A stretch of 41,502 bases of DNA, taken from positions 1-41,502 of the forward strand of contig JACQEA010000335.1 of the NCBI GenBank assembly GCA_016200825.1, given 5' to 3'. This document shows, one piece after another, positions 16,230 to 24,933 of this stretch; positions within the stretch are counted from its first letter, which is position 1; each line of letters starts with the position of its first letter. The position numbers and the translations under genes were made by a program. The stretch is from Chloroflexota bacterium. GTDB taxonomy: Bacteria > Chloroflexota > Anaerolineae > UBA4142. The notes under the pieces were generated by a model. The model saw only the letters and a list, made by a program, of their open reading frames with translations. It made no database searches and was not told where the DNA came from.

Positions 16230-17042
16230 GTGCAAGCAACTGTGTTGCGTCACCTGAGTCCACGTTGGCAAACGTATTTCATCATGCTGTTGAATCAAAT
16301 GGGCATGGATATTCGCGCGCGTTATCTAGGCACTATGCTCGGAGTTCTGTGGGCGATTCTCGTGCCATTGTTGTGGACGCTGATCTTTGCGATTGTGATT
16401 GTATTTGTCTTTCGCGCGCGCTTGAATGTGAATTCGAGTCCATTGGATTATGTGTTGTTCATCCTTTGTGGAATGGCTCCTTGGATGGCGTTCCAAGAGA
16501 GCCTGATCAACGCGAGCAATTCGATCGTTGCAAATAGCAATATCGTCAAGAATGTTCCTTTCCCGTTAGAGATTCTGCCGTTTAGCGGCTTGATGACCGG
16601 CCTGGTGGGCTTGGCGGTGAATCTGGTCTTGGTACTGTGCGCGCTCGTGATAAGCGGCCGCGCCTTGAGCGTGAGTTTGTTGTTTCTGCCGGTGGCTGTG
16701 GCCATCCAAACTTTGTTCGCGCTTGGCTGGGCGTTCTTTCTTGCTAGTCTCACTGTCTTTGTGCGGGATGTTTCCACGTCACTTACCTATCTGCTGATGA
16801 TTATTCTTTATCTCAGCCCGGTCGTATACGACGTTTCAATGATGCCCGATTTCTTGCGTGGCGCCGCGCAGTATAATCCGGTCACGCAATTGATCGAAAT
16901 GTACCGCGCAGTTTTGTATCACGATCGCCTTCCGGATTTCGCCGGCGTCGCTTATCTCATCGTCTTTTCGGCAATCGTAGCCATTCTGGGTGTTCAGTTT
17001 TTTCGTCGCACCAAACCCTTTTTTGCTGATTTTCTCGCGTAG
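16230..17042 (+). CDS. wzm: ABC-2 type polysaccharide export permease (Wzm)
   Basis: The 270-aa protein has about six membrane segments, the ABC-2 permease pattern (RYLGTMLGVLWAILVPLLW near the N-terminus, AQYNPVTQLIEMYR between the last segments) and the length normal for Wzm proteins of O-antigen and teichoic acid exporters. The GTG start at 16230 lies 3 nt after the stop of the second Wzt gene. As the only permease in the window it must serve both ATPases if they are part of the same exporter. Two copies would form the transmembrane channel. Confidence 0.92.
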   Translation: MQATVLRHLSPRWQTYFIMLLNQMGMDIRARYLGTMLGVLWAILVPLLWTLIFAIVIVFVFRARLNVNSSPLDYVLFILCGMAPWMAFQESLINASNSIVANSNIVKNVPFPLEILPFSGLMTGLVGLAVNLVLVLCALVISGRALSVSLLFLPVAVAIQTLFALGWAFFLASLTVFVRDVSTSLTYLLMIILYLSPVVYDVSMMPDFLRGAAQYNPVTQLIEMYRAVLYHDRLPDFAGVAYLIVFSAIVAILGVQFFRRTKPFFADFLA

Positions 17043-17045
17043 AGT

Positions 17046-18437
17046 ATGATCATGAATTCTTTAGGATCTAAGAAACAGGTCGGGCGCATTCTCTTTATTG
17101 GAGTTTCGTACTATAACAATTGGTACTTGTCGCGTGAACTCAGGAAGCTCGGCTGGAAGGCGGATGTGCTGGCCTACAGCAGTGAAAACAGTGCTCTCTA
17201 TTCACATGGGAGCGATTTCTTCTTGAAGGAGTATACCCAAAACGACCCGCCCAAAAAGTGGTTTGCTCTTCTCCACTCATTCTTCGTCGGCGATTTGGAT
17301 TATCTCGAAAGTCTGTTGAATAAACGGTTGAAACGATTTGCCAGTTCGCTGGGACGGATCTCCTCTTGGTTTGTGCGGCATGCGCCGCGCCCCGTTCTTC
17401 TAAGGTTATTGATGCTTTTTCTCAATTCAATGCGTACGTCACGCCTTGCGGAACTTGAGCCGTTGTACGATGTACTTACCCAGTATGACATTGTGCATTT
17501 TACCGGTGTTCAGAACTTGCGGTACTTTTACTTTTTTTCTGTGCAGCACTTTGGGAGTATGCCGATTGGGTGGGATGTCGAACTTCTCAAACGTCTGGGA
17601 AAAAAGATTGTTTATAGCAATACGGGCTGTCTGGACGGCGTATCCCAAAGTTCTTTTCGCAAATGGGAAGGTCCCGAAGTTGTCTGCGACATCTGCCCAT
17701 GGCGAGATAACCCCGATGTTTGCAGTGACGAACACAACTTGACGTGGGGCAAACTGCGGAATGAGTTGTGCGATTATCAAATCACACTCGGCGGAAACCG
17801 CGGCGATTACAATGACGACCCGCGCGTCCATGAAGTTCCGGAATTCTATTGTTTGGATCCAGAAGTATGGCAACCCGATTTGTCAGTGCCAGCAGAATAC
17901 CGACTAGAGTTTCCTCAGGGAACCGTCAAGATTTTCCATGCGGTCGGTAATTTCAAACTTCGCACCGACGAGAACAATCGAAACTTGAAGAGCACACATA
18001 TTTACCTTCCTCTCATCGAACGGCTCAAACAGGAGGGTTACCCGGTCGAACTGCTCTTTTTCTCCAAGATGCCGAACAAAGAGCTTCGCTTTTATCAGGT
18101 GCAGGCTGATATTTTTGTGGATATGCTCACTGTGGGTTTTTTTGGCGCAACCGCGCGCGAAGGAATGATGCTGGGAAAGCCAGTCATTTGCTATTTACGG
18201 CCGCAATGGCTGGAGCAAATGCGGCGCGAAATCCCGGAATACGTGGACGAATTGCCGATCGTGAGCGCGACACCGCAGACGGTTGAGAAGGTGCTGAAAG
18301 ATCTGATCGAGCAACCGGAAAAACGCGCGGAAATCGGCAAACGAAGCCGCGCGTTTGCGCTCAAATGGCATTCGGCGGAGGCGGGAGCGAAACGGTTGGA
18401 ACAAATCTATTCTAGCTTGCTCAAAAAGCGTTGGTGA
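17046..18437 (+). CDS. GT-B type glycosyltransferase
   Basis: The 463-aa protein looks like a GT-B glycosyltransferase. Its C-terminal half has LPLIERLKQEGYPVELLFF, ADIFVDMLTVGFFGATAREGMMLGKPVICY, which fits the nucleotide-sugar binding region of GT4-like enzymes. A cysteine-rich stretch in the middle (NTGCLDG, VVCDICPWRDNPDVCS) could bind metal; I do not know its role. The first residue may be Met at 17046 or 17052. It follows the exporter permease by 3 nt, and the next gene begins 4 nt after its stop. It likely adds one residue of the repeating unit, with donor and acceptor unknown. Confidence 0.72.
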   Translation: MIMNSLGSKKQVGRILFIGVSYYNNWYLSRELRKLGWKADVLAYSSENSALYSHGSDFFLKEYTQNDPPKKWFALLHSFFVGDLDYLESLLNKRLKRFASSLGRISSWFVRHAPRPVLLRLLMLFLNSMRTSRLAELEPLYDVLTQYDIVHFTGVQNLRYFYFFSVQHFGSMPIGWDVELLKRLGKKIVYSNTGCLDGVSQSSFRKWEGPEVVCDICPWRDNPDVCSDEHNLTWGKLRNELCDYQITLGGNRGDYNDDPRVHEVPEFYCLDPEVWQPDLSVPAEYRLEFPQGTVKIFHAVGNFKLRTDENNRNLKSTHIYLPLIERLKQEGYPVELLFFSKMPNKELRFYQVQADIFVDMLTVGFFGATAREGMMLGKPVICYLRPQWLEQMRREIPEYVDELPIVSATPQTVEKVLKDLIEQPEKRAEIGKRSRAFALKWHSAEAGAKRLEQIYSSLLKKRW

Positions 18438-18441
18438 GAAT

Positions 18442-19902
18442 ATGCCTGAACCGTCCAAAGTATCTATTCAGGAACCTCCTCTGAACGTTCTTGTTTTGTA
18501 CGATCACATATCAACCTATACCACTACCGTCAAGGAATACTTGGAGAGTTTCTTGCTATACTCCAAGCACCGCATCTTTTATGCGGCGGCGACAAGTGGG
18601 AATCATGCGCCACCGACGACGGTGGATTTATCGCTGTTCGATGTGGTGATTATTCACTATTCAGTACGGTTGTGTTATGATTGGCACATCTTGCCTGTCT
18701 ACGCTAAAGCCGTGGCGCGTTTCGATGGGCTGAAAATGTTGTTTATTCAAGACGAGTACGACCACACGGATTTGGCGCGTCAGTGGATGAAGAAACTCGG
18801 GATCAATGTCGTGTTCACTTGTGTGCCGGAACAATTCATCGAGCAGGTGTACCCTTCCGCTTTGCTTCCAAAGGTTGACTTTATTCCGGTTTTGACCGGA
18901 TATGCGCCATTACCCAATGCAAAGTTCTCCTCTCACAAACCTTTTGCCGAACGAAAATATGTGATCGGTTATCGCGGCCGCCGTTTGCCTTTTCATTACG
19001 GGGACTTGGCTAGAGAAAAATCGTTTATTGGACAAGAAATGCGCCGAATCTGTGAAGCGCGTGGCATTTCGGTCAATATCGAATGGGAAGAAATTAAGCG
19101 TATTTATGGTGACAAATGGTACGCGTTCTTGCGCGACTGTCGGGCGACGCTAGGCACCGAAGGCGGATCGAATGTTTTTGATTTTAATGGGACGCTCAAG
19201 TCGGATGTGGATAATGCCTTGAAGAAAAAACCAGACTTGTCCTATGAGGAAATTCATCATCATTTTCTGGCAAAGCATGAAGGCAATGTTCGAATGAATC
19301 AAATCTCGCCTCGTATCTTTGAAGCCATTGCTTTGCGTACGGTACTCGTTCTTTTTGAGGGTGATTACTCGGGCGTCGTCAAACCTAATCTTCACTACAT
19401 TCTGTTGAAAAAAGATTTCAGCAACGTGGACCAGGTTTTAGAGAAACTCCTGGACGACTGTTATCTCGAGGAATTGACCGAGTGCGCCTATAGGGACATT
19501 ATCGAATCTGGGAACTATAGTTATCGCGGTTTTGTGCAAATGGTAGATGCACAAATTGATCGCCGTGTGAAAACTGCAAAGAACTCGGCGATCTTGACCG
19601 GGGTAGTTGCTTTCAGGCGGAATATAGAAGAGACGTGGCAACTTGTTGCGGTGCAACCTGAATCACCAGTCGTGTCTATGTTTACATCCCAACCAATCGG
19701 ACAATCCGAGTCACCGCCGCCGGGGACGGGGCGGTTGGGAGGACTGAGGTACAGGTACCAGATTGTGGTTATGAACTTGTTCAATTATGCTTCCAAACTA
19801 CGCGTTGAGCATCCGCGATTGTATGTGATTGTGCGGGCAATTTACCGCGGGATGCAAACGGTTTGGAAGATAATGAACCGACTCTTGATGAGATCAAAGT
19901 AA
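18442..19902 (+). CDS. CgeB-like glycosyltransferase paralog A
   Basis: The 486-aa protein is one of three paralogs in the window. It shares with paralog B FIQDEY, IGYRGR, an RIYGDKWYAFLRDCRATLG region with TEGG after it, then ISPRIFEAIALR, LFEGDYSGVV and HYILLKKDFSN (His318). The last parts resemble the C-terminal motif of CgeB-type glycosyltransferases, where an acidic/EGD region binds the nucleotide sugar; the middle helical NPALKKKPDLSYEE part is less familiar. I start it at the ATG at 18442, 4 nt after the previous stop; an upstream in-frame start at 18355 would overlap the previous gene. A tail (about 400-486) is absent from paralog C. Likely a glycosyltransferase; not a named family to my knowledge. 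Confidence 0.65.
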   Translation: MPEPSKVSIQEPPLNVLVLYDHISTYTTTVKEYLESFLLYSKHRIFYAAATSGNHAPPTTVDLSLFDVVIIHYSVRLCYDWHILPVYAKAVARFDGLKMLFIQDEYDHTDLARQWMKKLGINVVFTCVPEQFIEQVYPSALLPKVDFIPVLTGYAPLPNAKFSSHKPFAERKYVIGYRGRRLPFHYGDLAREKSFIGQEMRRICEARGISVNIEWEEIKRIYGDKWYAFLRDCRATLGTEGGSNVFDFNGTLKSDVDNALKKKPDLSYEEIHHHFLAKHEGNVRMNQISPRIFEAIALRTVLVLFEGDYSGVVKPNLHYILLKKDFSNVDQVLEKLLDDCYLEELTECAYRDIIESGNYSYRGFVQMVDAQIDRRVKTAKNSAILTGVVAFRRNIEETWQLVAVQPESPVVSMFTSQPIGQSESPPPGTGRLGGLRYRYQIVVMNLFNYASKLRVEHPRLYVIVRAIYRGMQTVWKIMNRLLMRSK

Positions 19903-19906
19903 ACGT

Positions 19907-20725
19907 ATGGATCAAGATAGGATTGATGTCAAGAATATCGAGTTCTGGAACGAATTGTGCGGTTCCGGCTTGACGCGCTCTCTGGGAATTACGGAAGCAT
20001 CCCCAGAGAATCTCCGTCGCTTTGACGATGCCTATTTCGCATTTTATCCTTATTTGACAGACTATGTTCTGCGATACAACCTTTCTGGTAAGAAGGTATT
20101 GGAGATTGGTTTGGGTTATGGCACGCTCGGGCAATTGATCGCTTCGCGCGGCGCTGATTATTACGGGCTTGACATTGCAGAGGGTCCAGTGAACATGATG
20201 CGTTATCGTCTGGAGCAGTTGGGGCGAAGTATCGAGGACAAGATGCGCGTGGGCTCGGCGCTGGACATTCCCCATGCAGACGCAAGTTTTGACTACGTAT
20301 ACACAATTGGTTGTTTACATCATACTGGCGATCTGCCAAAAGCCGTCTCCGAAGTTTACCGCGTGTTGGTGCCGGGTGGCAAAGCCATCGTCATGCTGTA
20401 CAATCGCAATTCATTTCGTCGCTTGATCCAAGCACCACTATTGCGGTTATTTTTTTGGGCAACACAACGCAAGACAAATTTCGATAAGTATGTCCGTTCA
20501 CTCTATGATTCCAATGCGGCTGGCGAAGCCGCGCCGCATACCGATTATGTATCGCGAAATCAGGTGAAAAGACTGTTTCAAGCATTTTCTCAAGTGAAGA
20601 TTGATGTCCAGAACTTTGACAATTATAGTCTCTTTCGAGGTCACATTTTCCTTTTGCGTCAGAAGTTTCTCAACAATGTGGCGCGGGTAATCGGACTGGA
20701 TCTGTACATTACAGCGGAAAAATAA
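19907..20725 (+). CDS. class I SAM-dependent methyltransferase
   Basis: The 272-aa protein has motif I VLEIGLGYG (64-72), GLDIA after it and the conserved VGSALDIPHADASFDYVYTIGCLHH core of class I methyltransferases, then VYRVLVPGGKAIV. The end (about 190-272) is helical and specific to this protein. It sits 4 nt after one CgeB-like glycosyltransferase and 18 nt before the next. An O-methyltransferase for a glycan residue or chain terminus is the best guess; terminal methylation can stop chain growth in ABC-exported O-antigens (known from WbdD systems), but no kinase partner is present. Confidence 0.78.
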   Translation: MDQDRIDVKNIEFWNELCGSGLTRSLGITEASPENLRRFDDAYFAFYPYLTDYVLRYNLSGKKVLEIGLGYGTLGQLIASRGADYYGLDIAEGPVNMMRYRLEQLGRSIEDKMRVGSALDIPHADASFDYVYTIGCLHHTGDLPKAVSEVYRVLVPGGKAIVMLYNRNSFRRLIQAPLLRLFFWATQRKTNFDKYVRSLYDSNAAGEAAPHTDYVSRNQVKRLFQAFSQVKIDVQNFDNYSLFRGHIFLLRQKFLNNVARVIGLDLYITAEK

Positions 20726-20743
20726 TCTCTCAGGTGTAATCCA

Positions 20744-22069
20744 GTGAAAGTTAACGGCATTCTTCTATTATATCATCACCCGTTGGGCCATAATGCACCA
20801 ACGATCATGGAGCACGTGAATGCATTCGAGCGTCATTCCCGGTTTCAGATATGGAATGTCAATACTGAATTAGGATTTCCGAAAGAATTAAAGCAACTTG
20901 AATTCGAGGGGGTCGTCCTGCATTACTCGCTGTTCGGCACCGCGAACTACATGCTGAACGCCGAGTTTCTGGATTACCTTTCGTGTTTGCGCGCGTACAA
21001 AGTTGCCTTTTTTCAGGACGAATATCATCATTGTCGGCAGCGCTTTGATTTTCTAAATCGCTACCAGATTGATTGCGTTTTTACGCTCGTCGAATCGGTC
21101 TATTGGAAGGATGTGTATCAAAAATACACCCGCGTGCCCAATTTAGTTTATCAACTCACTGGGTATGTCAGTAACGCCTTAGTCGAACATGCCGCGCGAT
21201 TGACGATGCCGGACGCGCAGAGAAAAATCGACATTGGCTATCGCGGCAGGAATTTATTGGGCTATTATTATATGGGCAAGGGAGTCCGTGAGAAGGTAGA
21301 GATTGCCGCTGTGTTTCGCGAACGCGCGCAAGAGCTTGGCTTGAAATTGGATATTGAGCATGAGGAACGCAAACGAATTTATGGATGGCGATGGTACCAG
21401 TTTTTGGCAAACTGCCGCGCCGTACTGGGTGTTGAAGCCGGCGTATCAATCTTTGATGTGCAAGATGTAGTCCAGACGGAATGCACTCGCTTGCTTGCGG
21501 AGAATCCGTCGCTCAATTTCGAGGAAATCTCGCAGAAATTTTTGTACCAGTGGGAAGGCAATATTCCGCATCGAGTTATCAGCCCGCGGCATTTTGAGGC
21601 GGCGGCGTTGCGCGTATGCCAGATTCTATTCGAAGGCAATTACTCCGGCATCCTCAAGCCGATGGTGCATTACATTCCTCTGAAAAAGGATTGGTCGAAC
21701 TTTGATGAGGTGATCCGGATGTTCAGGGATACCGCGCTCCGGCAGGAATTGACGGAGAACGCGTATCGTGATTTGATCGCGTCAGGTCAATATAGTTATC
21801 AGAAATTTATCGCGGGATTTGATCAAGTATTGCTCGATGCGGGTTTACAACTGGGTGTTCCCGAAGCAAATGCCCTACGCGTTACCGCGCGCTTGAGTCA
21901 AGGACAGACCCGCCGCCAAGCCTTTGCGCTGGTGCGCGGCGTGCCCCATTACCCGTTTCCGGGACGCCGGTTCGTCACTCCTACGATTAAACGCGTGCAG
22001 AGTTTGTATCGCCGATGGAAACAACTCGCGGCGACCAACCAAGTGTCTCAAGGGGAAAAAATCAGCTAA
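20744..22069 (+). CDS. CgeB-like glycosyltransferase paralog B
   Basis: The 441-aa protein is closely related to paralog A in its middle and C-terminal parts: FFQDEYHH, IGYRGR, KRIYGWRWYQFLANCRAVLG, ISPRHFEAAALR, LFEGNYSGIL, HYIPLKKDWSN (His309) and SYQKFIAG. The N-terminus (LLLYHHPLGH) is different from that of A. The GTG at 20744 is preceded by AGGTG about 10 nt upstream. The gene ends 1 nt before an asparagine synthase homolog. The same neighbour order, CgeB-like transferase then AsnB, recurs at 25975-29189. Glycosyltransferase assignment is by the CgeB-type C-terminal motif; substrate unknown. Confidence 0.65.
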   Translation: MKVNGILLLYHHPLGHNAPTIMEHVNAFERHSRFQIWNVNTELGFPKELKQLEFEGVVLHYSLFGTANYMLNAEFLDYLSCLRAYKVAFFQDEYHHCRQRFDFLNRYQIDCVFTLVESVYWKDVYQKYTRVPNLVYQLTGYVSNALVEHAARLTMPDAQRKIDIGYRGRNLLGYYYMGKGVREKVEIAAVFRERAQELGLKLDIEHEERKRIYGWRWYQFLANCRAVLGVEAGVSIFDVQDVVQTECTRLLAENPSLNFEEISQKFLYQWEGNIPHRVISPRHFEAAALRVCQILFEGNYSGILKPMVHYIPLKKDWSNFDEVIRMFRDTALRQELTENAYRDLIASGQYSYQKFIAGFDQVLLDAGLQLGVPEANALRVTARLSQGQTRRQAFALVRGVPHYPFPGRRFVTPTIKRVQSLYRRWKQLAATNQVSQGEKIS

Positions 22070-22070
22070 T

Positions 22071-23978
22071 ATGTGCGGAATCGCCGGCGCGCTTGATTTA
22101 AAATTACAACCCATTGCCAATCTGTCCCTTCGCCTCGACGCGATGAATTCGTTACAAGCGCATCGCGGTCCCGATGGCGAAGGGACGTGGCAGCATCCGC
22201 GCGGCCATCTCGGATTCGCGCATCGCCGGCTGAGCACTATCGATCTCGCTACCGGCGATCAGCCTATGACGGATCGCGCCGGCAATTGGGTGATCTTGAA
22301 CGGCGAAATTTATAATTACCTTGAATTGCGCCAAGAATTGGGACTCGAAAATTTTGTCACCACTTCGGATACGGAAGCAATCTTATTCGCCTATCGCAAA
22401 TGGGGCGGCGAGTGTGTCAATCATTTGCGCGGGATGTTCGCGTTTGTGTTGTGGGACGAAGCGAATCAAACCTTGTTTTGCGCGCGCGATCGCTTTGGCA
22501 TCAAGCCCTTGTATTACGCCGTTGTCAATAACCAATTTTATTTTGCGTCGGAAGCGAAATCCCTCTTGCCATTTGTGGAACACATCGAGACTGACCTGAA
22601 CGGATTCAAAGACTATTTGGCGTTTCAATTTCCGCTTGGAGGCAAGACGCTCTTCAAAGGCATTTCCGAATTATTGCCGGCGCACTATATGCGCGTGCGC
22701 AACGGCGTCGTCGAGATCAAGCGGTATTGGGAAGTTTATTATCATCTCGATTTCGATCATCCCCCCGAATATTTTGAAGAGCGTCTGCGCGCGCTCTTAG
22801 CCGATTCGGTGACGTTTCATCTGCGCGCGGATGTGCCGGTGGGCGCATACATTAGCGGCGGATTAGATTCGAGCATCGTCGCCGCGTTGGCGCGAAAAGA
22901 AAATCGCGGCGAGTTTATCGGATTTACCGGCAAATTTTCAGCTAGCTCGGATTACGATGAAAGTCCGTACGCGCGCGCGGTTGCCGACGCGTACGATTTC
23001 CGACTTGAAGAAATTGATATTCAGCCGCAAGATTTCATCGCGCATATTCGGCAAGTTATTTATCATCTCGATTACCCGGTCGCGGGTCCCGGTTCTTTTC
23101 CACAATACATGGTTTCACGGCTCGCCGCAAAATCGCGCAAGGTGGTGTTGGGTGGACAAGGCGGCGACGAGATTTTTGGCGGGTATACGCGTTACCTGAT
23201 CGCGTACTTTGAGCAATGCATCAAAGCCGCGATTGATGGGACGATGGAGAACGGCAATTTTGTTGTCACGTACGAATCGATCATTCCCAACTTGACCGCG
23301 TTGCAAAATTACAAACCCCTGCTCCAAGAATTTTGGCGCGAGGGATTATTCGAGCCGATGGACGCGCGCTATTTTCGCTTGATCAATCGCGCCCCAAGTC
23401 TGAATGACGAGATTCGTTGGGACTTGCTAAATAAATATTCCCCGTTTGAAACGTTCAAAGAAATTTTCAACGGGCAGAATGTGCGCAAAGAATCCTATTT
23501 TGATTTGATGACGCACTTTGATTTCAAAACGCTTTTGCCGGCGTTGTTGCAAGTAGAAGATCGCGTCAGCATGGCGCACGGGTTGGAATCGCGCGTGCCT
23601 TTTCTCGATCATCCTTTAGTTGAATTTGCCGCGACGATTCCATCGAACATCAAATTCAAAGACGGTACGATGAAGCAGGTTTTGAAAAATGCAATGCATT
23701 CTCTTTTGCCTCCCGCGATCGCGGAACGCAAAGATAAAATGGGCTTTCCGACTCCATTGACGGAATGGATTCAAGGACCCGCGAAAGATTTTGTGCATGA
23801 AATTTTTTCCGCGGCGTGCGCCCAAGACCGCGCGTTGATTGACAATCGCCGCGTGCTCGACACGCTGGGCAAAGAAAAAAAGTTTGGGCGAAATGTGTGG
23901 GGACTGTTATCGTTAGAATTGTGGCAACAAGAATTTCACGATCAAGAATCCAAATTCAAACGCATGCTTAAAGCCTAA
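22071..23978 (+). CDS. asnB: asparagine synthase (glutamine-hydrolysing) homolog 2
   Basis: The 635-aa protein is an AsnB homolog that starts at MCGIAG (Cys2 nucleophile). It has the glutaminase motifs AHRGPDGEG and LNGEIYNY, the PP-loop SGGLDSS from Ser262, GGQGGDEIFGGYTRY and the SMAHGLESRVPFLD helix-loop. The start at 22071 is set by the obligatory N-terminal cysteine; an upstream in-frame start at 21924 would bury it inside a longer N-terminus. The start is 1 nt after the previous stop. It is clearly different in sequence from homologs 1 and 3, so three distinct amide-forming enzymes are encoded. A uronic acid amidation role is inferred from the cluster. Confidence 0.88.
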   Translation: MCGIAGALDLKLQPIANLSLRLDAMNSLQAHRGPDGEGTWQHPRGHLGFAHRRLSTIDLATGDQPMTDRAGNWVILNGEIYNYLELRQELGLENFVTTSDTEAILFAYRKWGGECVNHLRGMFAFVLWDEANQTLFCARDRFGIKPLYYAVVNNQFYFASEAKSLLPFVEHIETDLNGFKDYLAFQFPLGGKTLFKGISELLPAHYMRVRNGVVEIKRYWEVYYHLDFDHPPEYFEERLRALLADSVTFHLRADVPVGAYISGGLDSSIVAALARKENRGEFIGFTGKFSASSDYDESPYARAVADAYDFRLEEIDIQPQDFIAHIRQVIYHLDYPVAGPGSFPQYMVSRLAAKSRKVVLGGQGGDEIFGGYTRYLIAYFEQCIKAAIDGTMENGNFVVTYESIIPNLTALQNYKPLLQEFWREGLFEPMDARYFRLINRAPSLNDEIRWDLLNKYSPFETFKEIFNGQNVRKESYFDLMTHFDFKTLLPALLQVEDRVSMAHGLESRVPFLDHPLVEFAATIPSNIKFKDGTMKQVLKNAMHSLLPPAIAERKDKMGFPTPLTEWIQGPAKDFVHEIFSAACAQDRALIDNRRVLDTLGKEKKFGRNVWGLLSLELWQQEFHDQESKFKRMLKA

Positions 23979-23991
23979 CGAGGTGTTGTAA

Positions 23992-24933
23992 ATGCAGATA
24001 TTGATCACCGGCGGAAGTGGTTTCATTGGCTCGCATCTGGCAGACTATTTGGTCGCGCGCGGCGACCATGTGTTGGTGATTGACAATTACGCGACCGGAC
24101 GGCGCGATAATCTTTCGACCCAATCCAATCTCAAAATGGTTGAAGGTTCGATTGCAGACCCCGAACTTGTCCAACGCGTTTTTTCCGAATTCAAACCGGA
24201 GATTGTCGTTCATGCCGCGGCGTCGTACAAAGACCCCAGCAATTGGAGCGAAGACGCGCGCACGAATGTTTTGGGAACCGCGAATATCGTTCAAGCGTCC
24301 GAGCAAGTTGGCGTCCGGCGGTTGATTTATTTTCAAACCGCGTTGTGCTATGGACTCGTCCCGCTCGAACAACCGATTACCCTCATTCATCCGCTTCGAC
24401 CCGAAGGTAGTAGTTACGCGATTAGCAAAACCGCCGGCGAGCATTATATCGCGCTCGGCAAATTGGATTTTATTTCCTTCCGTCTCGCAAACGCTTACGG
24501 ACCGCGCAATTTGAGCGGACCCTTGCCTACATTTTATTCGCGCTTGACCACCGGCAAGAAATGTTTTGTGATGAACACGCGGCGCGATTTTATTTTTGTA
24601 GACGATTTGATTCAAGTGGTGATAAAAGCAATCGCGGGCAAGGGTACGCGCGGCTATTACCACATTTCTTCCGGCGGCGACTATTCGATCAAAGAACTTT
24701 TCGACGCGACCGTCAAGGCGCTGGGAATTAAATTGGAAAGCGAAGTAGAAGTGCGCGAACGCAATCCAGACGACGCATTCACAATTCTATTGGACCCCTC
24801 CAAAACAAATCATGACTTTGGTTGGGAAGCAAACACGCACCTCAGCGAAGGCGTGGCGCGCGCGATTGATTACTATCGCCAGTTCGGAATTCAAGAAACC
24901 TTCACCCACCTGCGCACGCCGTTGGATAAATAA
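23992..24933 (+). CDS. NAD-dependent epimerase/dehydratase (extended SDR)
   Basis: The 313-aa SDR has TGGSGFIGSHLADYL at the N-terminus, AAASYKDP in the active-site region, SSYAISK with the catalytic Tyr-x-x-x-Lys, FRLANAYGPRN and RRDFIFVDDLI. It resembles UDP-glucose 4-epimerase-type enzymes. The ATG at 23992 has GAGGTG about 7 nt before it. It ends by one base on the start of the next SDR (TAATG overlap), so the two are likely used together. As both are similar in layout but not near-identical, they may catalyse successive epimerisation or dehydration steps on one nucleotide sugar (inference). Confidence 0.85.
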   Translation: MQILITGGSGFIGSHLADYLVARGDHVLVIDNYATGRRDNLSTQSNLKMVEGSIADPELVQRVFSEFKPEIVVHAAASYKDPSNWSEDARTNVLGTANIVQASEQVGVRRLIYFQTALCYGLVPLEQPITLIHPLRPEGSSYAISKTAGEHYIALGKLDFISFRLANAYGPRNLSGPLPTFYSRLTTGKKCFVMNTRRDFIFVDDLIQVVIKAIAGKGTRGYYHISSGGDYSIKELFDATVKALGIKLESEVEVRERNPDDAFTILLDPSKTNHDFGWEANTHLSEGVARAIDYYRQFGIQETFTHLRTPLDK

